This document shows, in pieces, positions 46,001-58,486 of a stretch of 64,000 nt of DNA (positions are counted from its first letter, which is position 1; each line of letters opens with the position of its first letter). Below the pieces are notes generated by a model that worked only from the letters and a program-made list of their open reading frames with translations, was not told where the DNA came from and did no database searches. The translations under genes were made by a program, and so were the position numbers. The DNA is taken from assembly GCA_947069175.1 (NCBI GenBank), contig CAMTDV010000012.1, forward strand, positions 34,504,341-34,568,340, written 5' to 3'. Origin of the DNA: Scalesia atractyloides (lineage: Eukaryota > Streptophyta > Magnoliopsida > Asterales > Asteraceae).

Positions 46001-47023
46001 CAAATAGGTTCAACAAACTCACTTAGGCATTTCATCAAGTACCCGATAGACGTTATTTTTAGGCTACTATTTGTCTAAATTCCCAAACCAAATTTATATC
46101 ATTTCTTTCACTTTGGCAAGCTCGGGTGATTATTAACATCAAGTTAACATAGCTTACATTTATCAATGCTAATTTATCCATCATTATGCTAAAACTAAGG
46201 GTTTTCATTTCTATGTAAAACCCATTTCATCATATTACTAGACATTCATCCGAATACCTAATATAATCAAGTTCTACATACAGACTAGTAGACAACATGA
46301 TCTCAAACACTTATTAACATTAAGATAACATCAATTTCATCATATTGTACGAAACCCATTTCAAGTCATGTATGAACACTTACTTGAATCTCTAATTTGT
46401 TCAAGTATCTTACACATACATACAAGTATAATGATCATGAACACTCATATCTCATCAATTTCATCATATAATCAAAACCCACTTCATAATTTACTTGTTA
46501 ATTACTTACATTAAACCTTACATCAAATATTTCATAATCTCTTTATGTCTAACGGAATCAAGCATACATATACACTTAATTTCATCTTTTGATCATAATC
46601 CAACAACCAAATTGCAAGTATTCTACTTGTCTCAAATCATCAGTTTCACCAATCTAGGTTTTTAAACATACCTTACGATCCCCTAGTCAAGGTGATTGAT
46701 AATTCATGTTTTGCACAAGTTTGAGCTCTAATTTCCCTTTAATTTGATGATTCTTCGATGAACTAGGGTTTCCCCGTGTCTCCATCTCCTGATGATCGAC
46801 CAACACACACTCACTATGTGTTTTATGTTTTAATTCTTGCGTTATCACATATTTGTTTAGTTTTGATTAGATAAGGCTACAACTCATTGTTTTATCACAT
46901 ATTTACATGTTACTAACTAGGTTAATTTGTTCATAGTTATTTTGTTTACAGGTTAACTTTTACCACTAATGGTACTTTACCCGCCTTTTAATATTAACGT
47001 GGTTTGATTACCAAGCCCGTTTT
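43021..47023. other. Unclassified repeat-like non-coding DNA
   Basis: No reading frame of note. It holds a run of 11 G near 43236 and phrases typical of LTR and leader DNA in this window (ACTCACCTTGCATCC near 45758, AACTAGGGTTTCCCC near 46763). It may be one or more old LTRs in minus orientation, but no pair of ends was found. Confidence 0.4.
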
Positions 47024-50000
47024 TGTCACACCCCATGTAATTCCATCACATCAGAGCTGGGCATGAACTAAACTAGTATCTTCATTGCACAGCGGAAGTA
47101 AACGTGAGTGCTAAGGTTTCTAGTAAATGAACGCCCGCTAACTACTCGAATCCCCAAGGGTTCCACTATTCCAACCTTGCCATACTTGTAATTGTAACCT
47201 GAGAAAGAACATGCGAAAAATCAACATAAAGTTGGCGAGTTCATAGTTTGTCTATTTTTTGTTTTCAAATGAGTCATAAAACATTTGTGCATTTTGCATT
47301 CGAAAACCAGTTTATGGGATCATAGTATCCTAAAAAATTTGAAATGTCATGTCTGTATAACAGTATTGAAATGTTTTACATGTTGTTTGCAAATCCATGC
47401 ATATAACTGTTATGTTTATAAACCGATGATAAAATGTTTTCAATCGTATCTGTAAATAAACCGGTATTGAAATTTTTTCTATTATCTTTGTAAACCGGTG
47501 TTGAAATGTTTTCAGTTATCTTTGTAAACTGGTATTGAAATCGTAGTATGTAGTATGCTATGGAATCTAAGGATCTGTCAGTGTGTAGCTAACACACTGA
47601 CCTATGTGCCATAAGTAAGTAACCAACCCGAGACTACTGGGATCACAAAAGCACTCCTAACCGGTTAACTTACCAGAAGTGGAGCGTGTCTCAAACTCGA
47701 TAGATCTAAACCTTTTGCACCTTGGTCACTACGTGATTAATGGTTGCTATTGTCATCATCCTACTTACGCACAGTGATCTCTTATCATCTAATCCCATAG
47801 CTACATACCAATTGTTATAAATTTGTTATCCGTTTTATTGGGCCTAGCCCATGTTTTCTTGTTATTGGGCCTAGCCCATGTTTTCTTGTCATTGGGCCTA
47901 GCCCATGTTATAAATAAAATTGGGGCCTCGCCCCCTAGTTGTGACTATGACAATCCCGTCACTAGTCATAAAACTCATGCATGTTTCGGAAAGCTTTGTA
48001 TAGCTGTGAAAACCGGTAAGTTTAGCATAAACCTTTCGTAAACCATTTGAGTTCATTGAAATCTGTTGTAACATGGTTTAGAAATATATGATTTTCGTTC
48101 ATCGAAACATTTACGCTTTTGCAAAACTTGCATGTCTTTCCACCCCCAAAAACATTTATAAAAATGTAAAACAGTAAAAAGTAGGGTTATGAACTCACCT
48201 TGATATCCTCGTGCAAAGCTAGCTTAATGTGATTCCATAGTGTTGTCTCCACAACTTGACTTGCTAAAATGGAATAACTTGTAAGTTTCTAGATATAACG
48301 TAGCTAAACTACGTGTCACTGAGCTCTACCGAATCGTTACTCCTACGAGTCTATGAAATTGTCATTGTCTTAACTTGGAATAACCAATCTATGGTTTTCT
48401 TAAAACGATTTAGTTTTCGAGCGACTTGAAATATATGTTTACATATAAACATAACTATATTTCATGAAATCGTATTTAGTCGTCGCCTACATTGACGGGT
48501 AATAGTACGACTCTTCGTAGTTTTCGTAAGATATAATGTATATATACTCGTAAATATATCCGTATAGGTAACACATTTCGTATCCGAGCAAGAGTCTGGC
48601 GTATCGTTTATAATAAATAAATAACAATGTAATCATACGCTTGTTATAGTCTTGCGGTATCGTGTCGTACTTCGTTAGGCGTTGAAATCGAATATAACAA
48701 ATAGCATTTGAAGTTCCCAAATCGTCGACCTTTGAAATAAATATAACTATATTTATTTTATAAAAGTATTCAACGTCTCGACATTCGAATATATATATAA
48801 TTAGATTTGTGTTATACGATTTCCGAATTCTAGACGCCTTTAATATATGATTTCCGAATTCCGAAGTTTGAAAGAATATGCGCATTGTACTTATCTTGTA
48901 AAAGCGTTCAGAAATCTTGGAGTTCAAAACAAATATAAACAATATACTTTTTTTTATATCATCGCTCGAATAAATTATCGATGTTTGAAATTTAAATATC
49001 CGAATTTCGATGTTTGAAGTAATTTTAAATAATTATATTTACTTCATAATCGATTGCCGAATGTTTGTTATCTTGAAATTACGCTTATTGTACGTTATCG
49101 GCTCGCTTCGTAAGTGTCGTCAATATATATATATAATATATATATATATATTATATATATATATATAAATATTTATTTTATAACAATCGTTTGAATTCGG
49201 ACGTTTTGTCTTTGAAATGTAACGCGTTTCGTATTGCGTATTTTACGAAATCGGGCAGAGTTTCCTCTGTTTTCGGACGATCCCGACAATACTAGTTGTC
49301 GATTTATTAATCAAAACGCAATCTTCAAAGTACGCAAACAATATATATATAATTTCTCGTCGTGTTTCGAATATAGTTTTCGCCAATTATACGCCCGATT
49401 TATTTTATTTATATATATCGTAACGTCTCGTTGATTCGGTTTTAGGTAGTAATTTTTACGCGAATATTGCACTTGATTCGACAATATATATTTTTAACTT
49501 TTTGACGATAAGTATTCGTTAACGGGTCGGTTTGAGCTCGGTTTTTCGCGATAATGAATATTATTATTTATATAAACTAATATAACTAGATTTCGCGTCG
49601 TAATTAAATTTTTACCAAGTCTTAGTTGACCCATTGACCCGATAGTTGACCGGGTTTGACCAGTTGACTGCGTTGACTAGCGTTGACCAGGTTTGACCGA
49701 GTTGACTCGGTGTTGACCGATTTTGACCCGAACCGAAACTAAACCGAGTCGAGCGAAAACTGATCCGAGTGAACCGAGTGAGCCGTAACTCAAAACGTGA
49801 CACGCATCCGAACCTGAAACAAACATTTAGACATTTAAACTGAACCGAAACTGTTTCAAACTTGAACCGGGTCGAACCGTGTCGAACCAAACCTGAACCG
49901 AGTTTGAACCGAGTGTGATGTTGGCCATTGTTGACTGAGTTAAACCCGAATCAGAAGGAATCTGATGTTTACTTGTTGAACCGAACCAACCCAAAAGAAA

Positions 50001-51116
50001 TCTGAGCCGAAATACCCAAAGCATCCCGAGCCCAAATCTGTCCCAAAAACCGTCGCCGCTGTCAGCTACCACTTCCGTTGAGCATCATCTTCCTCGCCAC
50101 CCGTTCTGCCGCTCCAACACCGACCACAACCGCTGCCGTCATCGTCGCCGGTGGCTGGCCCTAGCGCCACCGGCTGTGACACTGCTGCGTGGCGGCTGCC
50201 GCCGCCATTCTCTCGCTCAATCTCTCTCTCTCTCTATCTCTCTTCGCCGCTCTATCTCTCTTCTGTATGTATGCGGTTGTGCGTGTATAGGGGTTTAAGA
50301 GATCGCGGGTGAGTGTGGGTGCGAGATTTAGGTGCGTGGTTGCGTGTGTGGCTGCCGGAGAAGACGACCGGAGATAAGGGGTCGCCGGAGGTCACCGGAA
50401 TCCGGTGACCGGATTCGGAGAAGAGAGAGGCACGGGAGCTTCATGTGGTGTGCTAGGGTTTGGTTTGTGAGAAAAAAAGAGGGGAAGAAGAAGTTATGAT
50501 GTATCAAACACTATCCACGACCCATTTTTGAACCCCGAACACCGTTATTTACCGAAATTTATTCGATCAGACTCGAAAGTGCTTAATATTATATCGGGGG
50601 TCGGTGTTTGACGTGTAATCTGTTCGTTGCATTAAACATCACGTAAATGATTCGATGGTTGTTTCTTGTCCGTTTTTAGATCCGATTTGACCACGAATAA
50701 TAAAATTCGATTACGAAGCTAAATATATCATAATATATTAATATTTAGACGTAACTCTAGTCCGTGGCTTCCGTTTCGTTGTCGGCGCATCTCGATTTTT
50801 CCGTGTAACTTCCGCGTTGTGGTTTGCGATGCCCGATTATCCAATTATTTTGCATAATTATAACCGAATCATAAATACAAGTACAAAATTCGTATTTTTA
50901 GGCGTTGTCAGTATTTGTTCGGCATTACATCGCTTATCGTTCAATTCCGCTGTTTAGAGTTCTCGATTGTCGCCATATCGCGTAACGTGAATCAAGTAGA
51001 CGTTCCTAGGCTTTCCAAAGGCCTGATCGAGTTAATTTACGTCTAATTATGCTAATTCTAATGGTATTAATGTTTGTTATGCGCTTGATTACAACGGAAA
51101 ACTGCCGGTTGTCACA
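47024..51116 (-). mobile_element. E3: 4.1 kb LTR of a Tekay-type element (3' LTR)
   Basis: Plus-strand ends TGTCACACCCC (47024) and GGTTGTCACA (51116) make a terminal repeat of about 4.09 kb. The minus-strand purine tract AACAAGGGGAGAA directly adjoins at 51117-51130, the hallmark of the junction between internal domain and 3' LTR. Such long LTRs are usual for the Tekay/Del clade. It contains a W-box cluster (49614-49735), TA-rich sequence near 49120-49170, CT microsatellites near 50220-50270 and a palindrome near 50391-50411. The partner LTR is not in the window. Short frames inside it are not genes. Confidence 0.7.
49614..49735. promoter_or_regulatory. Cluster of TTGAC W-boxes in the E3 LTR
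   Basis: Eleven TTGACC/TTGACT words lie within about 110 bp, all on the plus strand. TTGAC(C/T) is the WRKY-binding W-box. The array looks like expanded copies of a short GTTGACC-based unit. Regulatory use is inference. Confidence 0.6.
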
Positions 51117-52202
51117 TTCTCCCCTTGTTATAAAAATTTCGTCATCGAAATTTAAGCTATGTTATCTCCTTAGACTTTTGTCATGCGTGGATACGTAGTA
51201 ATACTACCCAGGTAAATGACCATGTAATTGCATCGAGACTCGTCTGGATTATATGAATACAATGACTTACTATAACAACATGAACCCACTAGTTCAACTG
51301 AATCTGTTTTCAGAATCGATGCCAAGTGAACGAAACGTAATGACATAATCACCAATGTGACTGAGTTTACATGGGACATACAAATGAGAACCTCGACCAA
51401 TAGATTTCCAAAACGTTCACAATCTGTAAATGAATTTCATTACAATAAGATTTTCTACCAACGGAAACTAGCGTTGGTTGTTGGTCAGGCAAAACTTAGA
51501 ATCAACAAGCTCAACTGAATTAGAAACATGAAGATGATCTGTTAACTTTTCGAACCAACTATTGAATTGCAAGGATACACCGAATTACAACCAAAGTTAG
51601 TGTATCATTGTCTTAATACATAGTTGCATTAAGACCACTTTCAATGATTAGCCCAAGCTACAAGTTTATACCGACGACACAAGGCGTCATAGCCATTGAA
51701 ATAATTCAATAATAGCGGTGACCGAATAAATTCACCGTGTCCACAATGAAAGGTTCAATCAAGTAAGTCTGAATATTTGTTCCAAATAAATCTCATAGGA
51801 TTTTCAACTTGAAAATGAAAGAACAAATAAATATAATTTTCGGTCGCTAGTGGAAGAACAATAAATATCCCAAAATTTTCGACCGATGATGAAAAGATCG
51901 TTACGAGGTACACTAAAATAGACCAAAAATTTGTGTACCCTCTTCTTAATACACGATTGTATTAAGAATGTTCTATGAAAGTGATCCAACAAGGGGGATT
52001 TAAAAATAAATAAATAATCAAGTAATTAAATCCGTACATGAGTTGTGAACGCGATGTCAGCGCAAGCTTCAAGTAGTGTAACGCCACAACAAGGTGTCCT
52101 AGCCAACCAATGATTTAATAAGGTGCAGACTGAACCAGTCTACTATGGTTCAAAACAAATGAATTTCTTGTTGATATTACTTTGAATATGACGGCCTCAA
52201 TC
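51117..52202 (-). mobile_element. E3 internal stub, interrupted by E4
   Basis: Starts with the purine tract of E3 and runs to the E4 insertion. No pol coding is recognisable, so this is an untranslated 3' part or badly decayed. Two diverged direct repeats about 400 bp apart (near 51590-51730 and 51910-52130) share CTTAATACA..TGTATTAAG hairpins (clearest at 51945-51966) and ACAAGGCGTCATAGCC / ACAAGGTGTCCTAGCC. Confidence 0.5.
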
Positions 52203-55200
52203 TGTCACACCCTCAATTTCCACTTACGGAGTTTTACCGCGAGACGTGTGAACAAACCAGAATCTAAGACACTAGTACGTCGAACGACTCTATATGATTT
52301 GATAATACGTTTTCCAAAATCATTTGTTGTAAATTTTAGATTACCAATATTTAGCATGAGTATCAGTTTTAAATTTGAGCGGAAGCATAATTAAGTAATG
52401 ATGCGGGCGCCAACACAAACGCCAAAACAAATGAAAAATCCCAAAACAATATTAATAAATGAGACGCGATAAAGATGTCTTGTTCAATGCATGTGCGTGC
52501 ACCTAGAGCTCCTAGCGTCCTGAGAAACATGTAAAGAAACAAGTGTCAACATTAAAGATGAGTGAGTTCACAGGTTTTCATAAATTCGTTGTTCGGTTTA
52601 GTTTGTTACTCCGTTATCCCCAACCCGGGATAACATATCAGTTCCATTATTCCAACCCGGAATAATAAGTTGTTGTTTCCAATATTCCCAAACCGGAATA
52701 TTAAGTTATTGTTTCCATTATCCCCAACCCGGGATAATAAGTTGATGTTCCAATATTCCAAACCCGGAATATTAAGTTGTTGTTTCCAATATTCCCAAAC
52801 CGGAATATTAAGTTATTGTTTCCATTATCCCCAACCCGGGATAATAAGTTGATGTTCCAATATTCCAAACCCGGAATATTAAGTTGTTCCGTAATTAAGT
52901 TCAATATTAATGTATATAGGTAGCTAGCCTAAAGTCATGTCACTAAGTGTTCGCGATCGAAGCTGACAGTTGTGCCTCCGTTTTGCCAGGCCTATCACAT
53001 GACCATGGCGATGTTAGGCCAATCATACACCCGTTGACCATACCCGGTCGGCTAGCGCGACTAGCTCGGATGGGGCTCGTCAGACCCAGTAGTACTACTT
53101 ATAATTCCCCGCTATTTAACCCAAATACTAACGATCCGAGGAGATTGTCGAGGACTTAAGTGATAAAGCTGCATAGTGACCATAACATTACATTAACATT
53201 AACTTAGTTACCGTATAGTTATGTGACGTTAAATTCGTATAACGTAAAGAGATTGAGTTTGAGAGTGTATACATGTTTCTCCCCCTGTTGTTTTAAAAAC
53301 CGGATAAAGTTAGGGGCCGTGAACTCACCTTTATTTGCTCGGTTAGTGTGGCAAAGATGTTATAAGAGATGGGACCGCTAGTTGCGTCCTAACAAACCAA
53401 TTAATTACACGTCAGTGTGTAGTCACACCAATATAATTTCCACACGCAATTTACTCATAAGTGATACACACAAACAACATATCTTTCACTCAAACATGCA
53501 TGTAAGTATTCTCAATCAAACAATGTATCATGAACACATTCCAAATCCATGCAACACTTTAATGCATAAAATCACAAGTTAACAACTTTCTGCTTAACGC
53601 TCAGTTATTCAGCTGTTTTCTAGGATTTTTATAAAATAGTTCCAGCATTCTAAAAATTCCCATATTTTTACAGTAGGTGACATTTATACCATAGAAATTT
53701 ATATAATTTTTCCAAGTCCTGAACCTTTACTAATTAACCATCAATATTAATTCCCTAAGCTGCAGTCAGATTTACTGCTTCCTGACTGCAGTCCACGGAA
53801 GAATTTATTTAAAAATCACTGATCGTCCGATTAACAAAATTCCAGTTGGAGTTGCCCGGAAATTTCTATACCTAGTTGCTGTACAAAAATCATGACTCTA
53901 CTCTCTACTGATTTTAAAATCTAGCTTGATAAACAATCAACAAAATTCCAGAATTTTAACAGCTTTACCTACTGAACTTGTTTAGCCCTTTAAAAATATC
54001 AAACGATTTCAGAAAATTATGAATCTAGCGCCATTAGATTCCTTATTCAAATCTCTACGTTCTAGACATCAGAAAATCCGTTTTTCGACAACTAACGACC
54101 AAGTTACAGCCAGATGAAGTCGGCTGTAACTTTTAATCAGCATCCTGTTTCAGCATCTCTTTATAATAAGTTCGTATAACTCGTTCATGCGATTAGCCTA
54201 GGTGATCAAGAACTGATTTCTAGTCCTAGGTTAATACTAATAACCTATCCATGCAAACCCTTCTCAATACTTTAGTTTTTATACACAAATCACAGCCTAT
54301 ACATTCCGCTTTCAAACAACATTCCACCTAGTGTAAACAATCCGAGACAATAAGATAATTCAATGTAAACATCATCATCAAATCGGCTAATCTAACATCT
54401 CATTCAATCATGCTTGGCAATCTTATATGTTCCGAAAACTATCATAACTATAAACAAAGATTAACAAAGCCGCTTTTATTCAGCAATCATCGTCCGGAAT
54501 AACTAACCATTCTAGCATAGATATAATTCAAGACAACTAAACCATTTAAGCATACATATTATCCGAAACAACTTAAACATCTAAGCATACATATCATCCG
54601 AACATGATCTTGTAATCAGAGATAATCTCTAACAGTGTAAACGAACCGTGAATGAGGGCTGCTGCTTGCTGAGACCGAGAGAAGGAAAAACTGATCTTGC
54701 GATCTAGACTGAACGGGACTGGAGATAACCGGCTGTTAGCGACCGGACAATTGAACAAAGCTGATCAGATCAAGATGCTGAAGGAGAGAAGATATTCGCG
54801 ACCAAGAGGGATGAAGGTGAGGCTGCCGACGGCAGTCTTGTTGGTTAGGGTTTTCGGATTGTGAAGGAAACATGCAAGGGCTGAATTTATAGGCGCACAT
54901 GATAAGGTTTACGGTTTGGGATAAGTGTTGTTGGCCGAGAATCTTGGGTTGTTTGGTTTGGGTCTTGATCACGTGGCCGAGGACTAAAGTTGCATGCTAT
55001 GAGTTTCGGTTTTGGTTAGTGTTTGTGGCCGAGGGACTTGGGTTGGGTTAGTTTGGTTTGGATGTGGTCTCGCGGCCAAAGATTAGAGTAGTTTGGTTTT
55101 GGCCGAATAGTTAGAGTTTAAGTTTAGGTTTAATCGTTGTTTTCTTCTAGCCGCAGGCTTAGGTTCAAGGTTTAACTTTGTGAACTCCTAGAGTCACCAT

Positions 55201-55612
55201 GAACCAAGGTTGGAACGTGTCGCGGTTCGGTTCAGTTTGTGCACATATCAAATCTAATTATTCAACCACTAAGACAATCACACAACACACAACACGTCTT
55301 TAATCCATGCACGTTTAATACTTAGCACACATCTTATTCGACAAGTATCACGTGTAAGTTATCTGAAAAACCCGGGATATCACATTATCCCCATGTTGAA
55401 AGAATTTTCGTCCCGAAAATTGAGTAAACGCGGTTTAGCATGTAACGTACATGTTCAGAGTGCCACGCACAAAGAGTTAGTTTGTTAATGATAGTACGCA
55501 ACGTTACAAGAAGTTCCCAAGTGTCATACACAAAGATTTCCAAGTGCCATGCACAAGAATTTAGTCAACAATAGTACACGAAAGTATGAGAGAAAACTTC
55601 CAGGTTGTCACA
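52203..55612 (-). repeat. E4 3' LTR (end at 55384 or 55612)
   Basis: Starts TGTCACACCCTC. Two candidate inner ends exist, because an LTR-end/purine-tract block (ATCACA-TTATCCCCATGTTG at 55379-55398; GTCACA-TCATCCCCTTGTTG at 55607-55626) is duplicated 228 bp apart. The far part of the other LTR, which would decide, lies beyond the window. A minisatellite is at 52614-52887. Confidence 0.8.
52614..52887. repeat. Minisatellite in the E4 3' LTR
   Basis: Nine to ten units of about 26-30 bp alternate CCCAACCCGGGATAATAAGTTG and CCAAACCGGAATATTAAGTTG. Higher-order blocks of about 112 bp are repeated. The same array is in the right LTR at 61824-62097. Confidence 0.85.
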
Positions 55613-55648
55613 TCATCCCCTTGTTGAAAGAATTTTCGTCCCGAAAAT

Positions 55649-56359
55649 TTAGTTACTGGTATCGTTAGTTTGCTGCTCAGTTGCAAAGAGGTGTGGGTAT
55701 CTGCTTTTCATTTGGTCCTCTCTTTCCCACGTGAACTCCGGTCCACGCTTAGAGTCCCAACGAACTTTAACGATTGGAATCTTGCTGTGCCTCCGAGTCT
55801 TGATCTCACGATCCATGATCTCGATAGGCTTTTCCACGAAGTGTAGTTGTTCATCCACTTGGATCTCATCCAATGGAATCACTAAAGTTTCATCTGATAG
55901 ACACTTCTTCAGATTTGACACGTGAAATACGTTGTGAACTCCACTGAGTTCGGCAGGGAGGTCTAATTGGTATGCTACGGGTCCAATTCGTTTCAAGATT
56001 TCAAACGGGCCTACGTACCGTGGGTTAAGTTTGCCCCGTTTTCCAAAACGGATTACACCCTTCCAGGGTGACACCTTTAGTAGGACGCGATCGCCTACTT
56101 GGAATTCGAGCGGTTTGCGTCGTTGATCAGCGTAGCTTTTCTGTCGATCTCGTGCCGCCGCCATGCGGTTTCTGATTTGTACAATCTTTTCAGTAGCCTC
56201 AAGTATTAACTCTGGGCCTGTGAGTTGACTGTCACCGACTTCTGCCCAGCAGACCGGTGATCTACATTTGCGACCGTATAATGCTTCAAACGGTGCTGCC
56301 GAAATACTCGTGTGATAGCTGTTGTTATATGAGAATTCCACTAGAGGCAGGTGAATTTC
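55649..56359 (-). pseudogene. E4 integrase C-terminus and chromodomain
   Basis: 230 open codons: end of the integrase core (FSYNNSYHTSISAAPFEALYG), the GPY/F domain (VGDRVLLKVSPWKGVIRFG; GPFEILKRIGPVAYQL) and a C-terminal chromodomain (FVEKPIEIMDREIK; IPIVKVRWDSKRGPEFTWERED), ending at 55649. A TAG at 56360-56362 cuts it from the upstream core. Confidence 0.85.
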
Positions 56360-57031
56360 CTAATTATTTCCGAAGTCCACTATGCATGCCCTAAGCATGT
56401 CTTCCAAGGTTTGTATGGTCCTTTCGCTTTGACCATCAGTCTGAGGGTGATAAGCTGTGCTCATATCCAAGCGTGTTCCCAACGCTTTCTGGAGTGACTG
56501 CTAGAAGTTTGACGTGAAACGAGCATCTCTATCTGAGATGATGGATGTTGGCACTCCGTGCCGAGAAACTACTTCCTTAATGTAGATGCGAGTCAACTTC
56601 TCCATGTTATCCGTTTCTTTGATAGCTAGGAAGTGTGCGGACTTAGTTAAACGATCCACAATCACCCAGATGGTGTCGCAACCACCCAAGGTTCGCGGGA
56701 GTTTAGTGATGAAATCCATTGAGATCTGATCCCACTTCCACACTGGGATCTCAGGTTGTTGGAGTAGCCCCGATGGCTTTTGATACTCCACCTTGACTTT
56801 TGCACAAGTCAAACATTTACTCACGTAGGTGGCTATATCGGCTTTCATGTTAGGCCACCAATACGCAGCTTTAAGGTCTTGATACATCTTATCCGAACCC
56901 GGATGGACAGAGTATCGAGATTTGTGAGCTTCATCCATGACTAGCTCTCTGAGGTTCCCGTAGAGAGGTACCCATATGCGATTCATGAAATACCGGGCTC
57001 CATTGGGCTTTACCTCCCAATCGCGTTCCAT
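56360..57031 (-). pseudogene. E4 integrase zinc finger and core, two nonsense codons
   Basis: H..H..C..C zinc finger (CLTCAKVK), first Asp in MDFITKLPRTLGG, second Asp in IISDRDARFTSNF. TAG codons stand at 56501-56503 and 56360-56362, both where related elements have Trp (TGG). The Glu-bearing SERTIQTLEDM lies between them. Confidence 0.85.
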
Positions 57032-58486
57032 TTTCCCACTGATTCGGCTTTGATGTTTTCCTCCTTAACTGCTTCTAACTGGGCGTCGCGTATTTGTTCG
57101 GGTAGCCCGAATGAATAGTGAGTTGTAGTGCTCGTACGCGACGAGGTTTCAAGTGTTCCTTCCTGCTGAGGGCATCAGCTACCACGTTAGCTTTACCCGG
57201 GTGATACCGAATGGCACACTCATAATCATTTAAGAGTTCGACCCAGCGACGCTGTCGCATGTTCAACTCCTTCTGATCGAAGATGTGTTGGAGGCTTTTG
57301 TGGTCAGTAAAGATGGTGCACTTCGTTCCATATAGGTAGTGTCTCCAAATCTTGAGTGCAAACACTACTGCTCCCAATTCTAGGTCATGCGTCGTGTAGT
57401 TTTTCTCGTGAACCTTCAGCTGTCGTGACGCATACGCGATGACCTTATCGCGTTGCATGAGTACGCATCCCAATCCCTGAATAGAAGCATCACAATACAC
57501 CACGAAGTCATCTGTCCCTTCTGGCAAGGACAGAATGGGTGCACTGCAAAGTTTTTGCTTCAGCAATTGAAATGCTGCTTCTTGTTTTTCACCCCAAGCA
57601 TACTTGATGCCTTTCTGGGTGAGGGTAGTGAGCGGTTGTGCAATCTTTGAAAACCCTCGATGAAGCGTCTGTAGTAACCAGCCAATCCCAAAAATTGGCG
57701 GATTTCCGTCGGAGTCTTAGGTGCTTCCCAGTTTTTGATGGCTTCAATCTTGGCAGGGTCTACGTGGATACCCTTTTCATTCACGACGTGCCCGAGAAAC
57801 TGAACTTCCCGGATCCAGAAATCACACTTCGAGAGCTTGGCATATAGCTTTTCCTGTTGAAGTAATCCTAGCAGTAATCGTAGGTGCTCAGCATGCTCTT
57901 CTTTACTTTTGGAGTAGATGAGTATGTCATCGATGAACACAATGACAAATTTGTCGAGGTATGGTTTACACACGCGGTTCATGAGGTCCATGAATACCGC
58001 AGGTGCGTTAGTGAGACCGAATGGCATGACCAAGAACTCGTAATGGCCATACCGAGTGCGAAATGCTGTCTTAGCGATATCCTCCTCCCTGACGCGTAGC
58101 TGATGATAATCGGACCGTAAATCAATCTTAGAGTAGTAACTTGACCCTTGCAGTTGGTCGAATAGGTCGTCGATGCGAGGTAACGGGTATCGGTTCTTGA
58201 CTGTAACCTTGTTGAGTTCCCTATAGTCGATGCACATGCGGAAAGTCCTGTCCTTTTTCTTGACAAACAGGACTGGAGCTCCCCATGGCCAAACGCTTGG
58301 TCGGATAAATCCTTTTTCTAGCAGCTCTTGAAGTTGGGTAGACAGCTCCTGCAGCTCGGCTGGAGCTAGGCGGTATGGAGCTTTGGCGATGGGAGTTGCA
58401 TTGCTTGCCAATTCGATTTCGAACTCCAATTGTCGATGTGGTGGAAGACCAGGTAGTTCTTCTGGGAATACATCGGAAAAAATCAC
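57032..58486 (-). pseudogene. E4 reverse transcriptase and RNase H, frameshifted
   Basis: The reverse transcriptase is open from 58486 to about 57650 (LFVKKKDRTFRMCIDYREL, VMPFGLTNAPAVF, catalytic FIDDILIYS). A missing T in a T run near 57648 shifts the frame. RNase H is open at 57566-57075 (VVYCDASIQGLG, FTDHKSLQHIF, ADALSRK). Further one-base losses lie near 57110 and in an A run near 57032. Confidence 0.85.

Noticed and set aside
48487..48942. 151-codon minus-strand frame
   Set aside because: Lies inside the E3 LTR, low complexity, Tyr/Ile-rich from AT composition; no recognisable domain.
52614..52887. Regularly spaced repeats resembling a CRISPR array
   Set aside because: Units are contiguous and similar throughout, without unique spacers, inside a plant LTR; it is a minisatellite.
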